Positions 60,691 to 64,000 of a stretch of 64,000 nt of DNA are shown here, one piece after another. The DNA comes from Talpa occidentalis. Its lineage: Eukaryota; Chordata; Mammalia; Eulipotyphla; Talpidae. The stretch covers positions 98,230,684 through 98,294,683 of the forward strand of contig NW_026555331.1 of assembly GCF_014898055.3 (NCBI RefSeq). Direction: 5' to 3'. Numbering within the stretch: position 1 is the first letter of the stretch; each line of letters begins with the position of its first letter. The position numbers were made by a program, and so were the translations under genes. The notes beneath the pieces are model-generated. The model saw only the letters and a list, made by a program, of their open reading frames with translations, did not search any database and was not told where the DNA came from.

Positions 60691-60759
60691 GCAAGAGTGT
60701 CTGGGAAGTATTGTATTTTATCTGAATACTCTGCCACTCTGGATACTTTTGGTGTTGAC

Positions 60760-60856
60760 TTACTGAACAAAAAGGAGAAATGCTGGATCATAGGTTTATG
60801 CATTTGTAGTCATTTGAGGGCTAGCCATACTGCTTTCCATACAGGTTTTTCACAAT
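60760..60856 (-). mobile_element. Inverted 5' segment of an L1 insertion
   Basis: Reverse L1: 'agaaatgctggatcatagg', then 'catactgctttccatacag'. It is the L1 piece normally located just before the sequence that follows in sense orientation. Confidence 0.7.
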
Positions 60857-61420
60857 ACCACTTTCAGGTATTTACTCAAAGAATATGAACATATGACACA
60901 AAAACATTTATTCACATATTCACTCCTATGTTCATAGTGCATTGTTCACAATAGCCAAGACAAGGAACAACCTAAATGTCTCTCACAGTAACTGAATAAA
61001 GAAACATCGTGGACGATACACTTATAGAATGCTGTTCAGCAATTCAAAAAGATGTAGTAGTGCTTTTTGGGACAAAATGGATGGATCTTAAGATGATTAT
61101 ACTAAATGAAATAAGCCAGAAAGTGAAAGGTAGTTACCATATGGTTTCACTCATCTGGAGACCATAAGGAACCAAAGAAAACCAAGTGAAGAAACACAAC
61201 AAAAACAATGCTGAGAATCTATGAAAAAATGTAGTGGCTGCCAGAGGGAATGAGAGAGAAAGAAGAGGGTTTGAGGAAAGTAATATGATAGGACTTTGAA
61301 CAGGACCTGGAGTTTTGATAGAGGGTGAGTGAAGTATGTGCACATATTGAGGCATGAAGTTATACTCCCCAAATTATATAGTTATGTAAACAAATGGAAA
61401 ATCTATAAAATTTGAGAATA
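60857..61420 (+). mobile_element. L1 ORF2 end and 3' UTR, old
   Basis: 'tatttactcaaagaatatga', 'cacaatagccaagacaagg', 'gaaataagccagaaagtgaa', 'gtggctgccagagggaatga', ending near 'aaaatctataaaatttg'. Confidence 0.8.
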
Positions 61421-61429
61421 AGGAAAATG

Positions 61430-62736
61430 GATATTAGACGGAAGTATGTTTTATATATTTTTGCAAGCATCTTTTAACAAAAAAGAAAAAATACACTGAA
61501 AGAATATTAGGTATGATATAGAGAAGGGGCCGAAAAATTAATGCATTTACTTTTGGATATGCAGGCTTTGGCATACTGGTCTTTGGGAATATACAACTGA
61601 TATTGGTCAGGTATACAAATGTCCAATGGACAATTAATCTTTTGATTTAAAAAGAAGAGTTAGCCAAATTGATTTAGAAGTCATCTGATGATATGAAATT
61701 GGCTAATAAGACAAGCATTCTTGCTCTTAAAACTGAAAATAGACACAAATTGTGATAATAGAGTCAGACACAACTACTACATTTGAGTACATTTCTACAC
61801 TTCCCCACAGGGTGCTTGAACTGTCATAATGAATATGCAAATATTCTCAAATACAAATCAGGCTGAGGTATTCTTAGGGTGAGATGGTATCTCTACTTCA
61901 TTTTTAAAAAGATGGGTTATTCTTCTAGATGATTGAGAAATGTATATTCTTCTTTCCTTTTTTTAAACAAAATTCTTTAAGTACCTATTACTTGGAATGT
62001 CAATAACAAAAAAAAAATCTACATTACTTGATAAATATGTCTCAACCCTTACCCTTTTATCAATCAAAATGGAAGTAAAAATAAGTACCTATTCATTTGA
62101 CATCCACATATGGTCCAGAAACTTGCAACTTCAAAGCATGTAGCAACAAAGCAGAGTTATGTTTCTGGCATGTGTTGGGATTTTTAAGATATTTAAAATT
62201 CAGTTATATTAAAGAACTATACCTAAGATGGATGTTGAAGATAGATGAATATGTCATGTATATTTGTATCTTATGAAGGACAAAACCTATAATTAGAGAT
62301 GATTTTCCAGTGGAAACTATAAGACATGATGCAAACAATTTGGGTGTGTTTCATATGGAATATTAAAGTTCATATTGTTTCAAAATTTTACAACAAAAGT
62401 GCTTTGTGTATTACATACCAATTTTTTTACAAGCTATTTTAATCAATTAAGTACAGTTACGTACTCTTATAATATTCCAAGTATGAAGTAGCTCTCTTGA
62501 ACTTTATGAAGTAAGCCTGGTATAATGAGTCTCAGATATAAAGGATAAAACTTGTCTATACTGGCCTCTACATAGAAACAATTTATACTTATAAAAAGAT
62601 TTGGATTTACCTTCAAGCCTAATAACTAAAACACCCAAATTTTATCTTATTGACTAGCCAAATACTGGAAATGGGAGGAATTTTAATTTAAAATTATTTC
62701 TTCTTGGAGTATTTTCTCCCTATGCTAGACTCAATT
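61430..62736. other. Unassigned DNA
   Basis: No gene or repeat recognised. Confidence 0.4.
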
Positions 62737-62752
62737 AAAAAATACAGTTATT

Positions 62753-63003
62753 GGGCCTCGCTGGTGGCGCAGCAGTTGAGCGCTGGGCTGCGGGGCTGCC
62801 TGCAGTGCAGGTTCAATCCCTGGCTGCCGGTGAGGGTTCCAGATGGCGCAGCAGACTTCTCCTGCCGCGCCCACTGCTCCCCTCAGCAGTGTATTTCGTC
62901 GGTCTACCTGTTCTGTTCCCCGCTCTGGCTCTGGTAAATTCTCTCACCCTCCTGTGCTTCTGACTGTACCCAGTGCTTGTATAAATAAAATAAATAAATC
63001 TTA
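62753..63003 (+). repeat. Rhin-1-like SINE (subfamily A)
   Basis: TSD aaaaatacagttatt before (62738-62752) and after (63004-63018). The stretch between the A and B boxes is shortened by about 10 bp. Confidence 0.95.
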
Positions 63004-63018
63004 AAAAAATACAGTTAT

Positions 63019-64000
63019 TGACAACAGAATAAGAGCTAACTTTCAAACACCACTTAAGTAGTTTCTGTGAATGAGCTAATAAAAGAAAGTATTCGTGTGT
63101 GTGAATTTCCTAACTTGGAAGTTCAAAACATAATGATATTTCTTTGCTAAATTTCCATTCCATTTACAGTTCACTTTAATAATATTGAACAATCTGGATA
63201 CACTTTACAACATCAATATAATCCTCTTTCACTGGTAACTGAGATTCACCAGTCTTTTCAACAATATAATCTCTTTGGTAACATCATACTCTAAGCTTTA
63301 ACGATGCAGTATTTAAGGAATTAAATAGAATCCCTCTGTAAAAATCCCCGGTATAATTTGTAACAGTAGTGTGCTTTAATCGCTATATAATTTCCTCCCT
63401 AAGTAAATTCTTTATAATCCTCAGGACCACATTTCTAAATCCCTAGGACTCTGCCTTTTGGAAAGGGATACTATGTTCCATATTAAATAGCTTTTTAAGA
63501 GCTTTTCCTCAAATAGATGATCAAGCTAGATAAAACAGAAAAGGTTAAGAAAAAAATACTTCATTACATTCAACTATGTGTCCTGGTGTTTATTCTTTAC
63601 ATTATTTGGGTTGATTTTTTTTCACCACCTCAAATGCATAATTATTTTTATTTAACTTAATAAAAATAAACCTGAATATAATGAAGTCTAAAGCTCAGCA
63701 TCACTTAAACCTCAATTGAATAGAGTACTTGTCCAGAAAGAGCCCTGCCTTGTCTTTCAAAACAGACTCAAGGAAAAATCAGCTGATCACATACAGTAAT
63801 CTGTTACACTGTAGATGAAGAAAAAACCCACATGCATAAATGCAAGAATTTAACACAGTACACAGCTCCTGAGACGATTAATTTGCTAAAAGAGAAACAA
63901 CATAAGAAAAGCTGTCAGCTGAGGACAGCACTTGGATTTCACTGCAGCATTTTTTAATATTTCATTTTGTATCTGCTTCTATAATTAGAAGTGAGAACTA
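63019..64000. other. Unassigned DNA
   Basis: AT-rich; nothing recognised to the window edge. Confidence 0.4.

Noticed and set aside
30600..64000. MACC1 or another neighbour gene upstream
   Set aside because: No recognisable exon was found; gene order is known from human only.

Overview
This is a window of mammalian nuclear DNA: AT-rich, dense in L1, L2 and MIR remnants, with one CpG island and no long ORF of cellular origin outside repeats. The commonest repeat is a tRNA-derived SINE of about 260-300 bp. It has Pol III A/B boxes, a middle region reading roughly 'gcagacctctcctgcc...gctcccctcagcag', and a tail of AATAAA units ending in TCTTT (T+ class). I count 24 near-complete copies plus one short form. 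From memory this best matches the Rhin-1 family of horseshoe and leaf-nosed bats, so a rhinolophoid bat is my best guess. That is an inference from the repeat alone and I could not check it.

Only one protein-coding gene piece is recognisable: exon 1 of TMEM196 on the minus strand (53 codons, 29891-30049), ending at a GT donor and lying in a CpG island at about 29.88-30.76 kb. The 3' part of the gene points to lower coordinates, so 1-29890 is read as intron 1; I could not find exon 2 there. From about 30.8 kb to 64 kb is upstream flank. In human this side of TMEM196 faces MACC1, but no MACC1 exon was seen.

Layout. 1-5.3 kb: unique DNA, one MIR and a curious 420-bp-offset duplication carrying two SINEs. 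5.3-7.6 kb: two L1 3' ends. 8-13 kb: L2/MIR blocks, a 93%-identical inverted duplication, and a young L1 with a perfect 15-bp target-site duplication (TSD). 15.3-16 kb: three abutting SINE units in inverted arrangement. 17-19.3 kb: L2-rich. 20.7 kb: a (GA)n microsatellite. 24.4-32.5 kb: SINE-free stretch containing the promoter. 35.4-38.2 kb: an L1 ORF1/ORF2 fragment interrupted by an unidentified retro-insertion and followed by a MaLR-type LTR. 40.2-42.2 kb: an antisense L1 with an internal deletion. 41-52.4 kb: a SINE cluster (10 copies in 11.3 kb). 56-61.4 kb: several L1 ends, one with a twin-priming inversion.

There is no operon-like logic here. What can be read is one promoter and first exon, with possible upstream-ORF control, inside a retrotransposon-built neighbourhood. 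I see no evidence of a new enzymatic or defence system. The most unusual items are the unidentified retro-insertion at 35.8-37.2 kb, the SINE-associated rearrangements at 3.2-3.9 kb and 15.6-16.0 kb, and the uORFs before the TMEM196 start.
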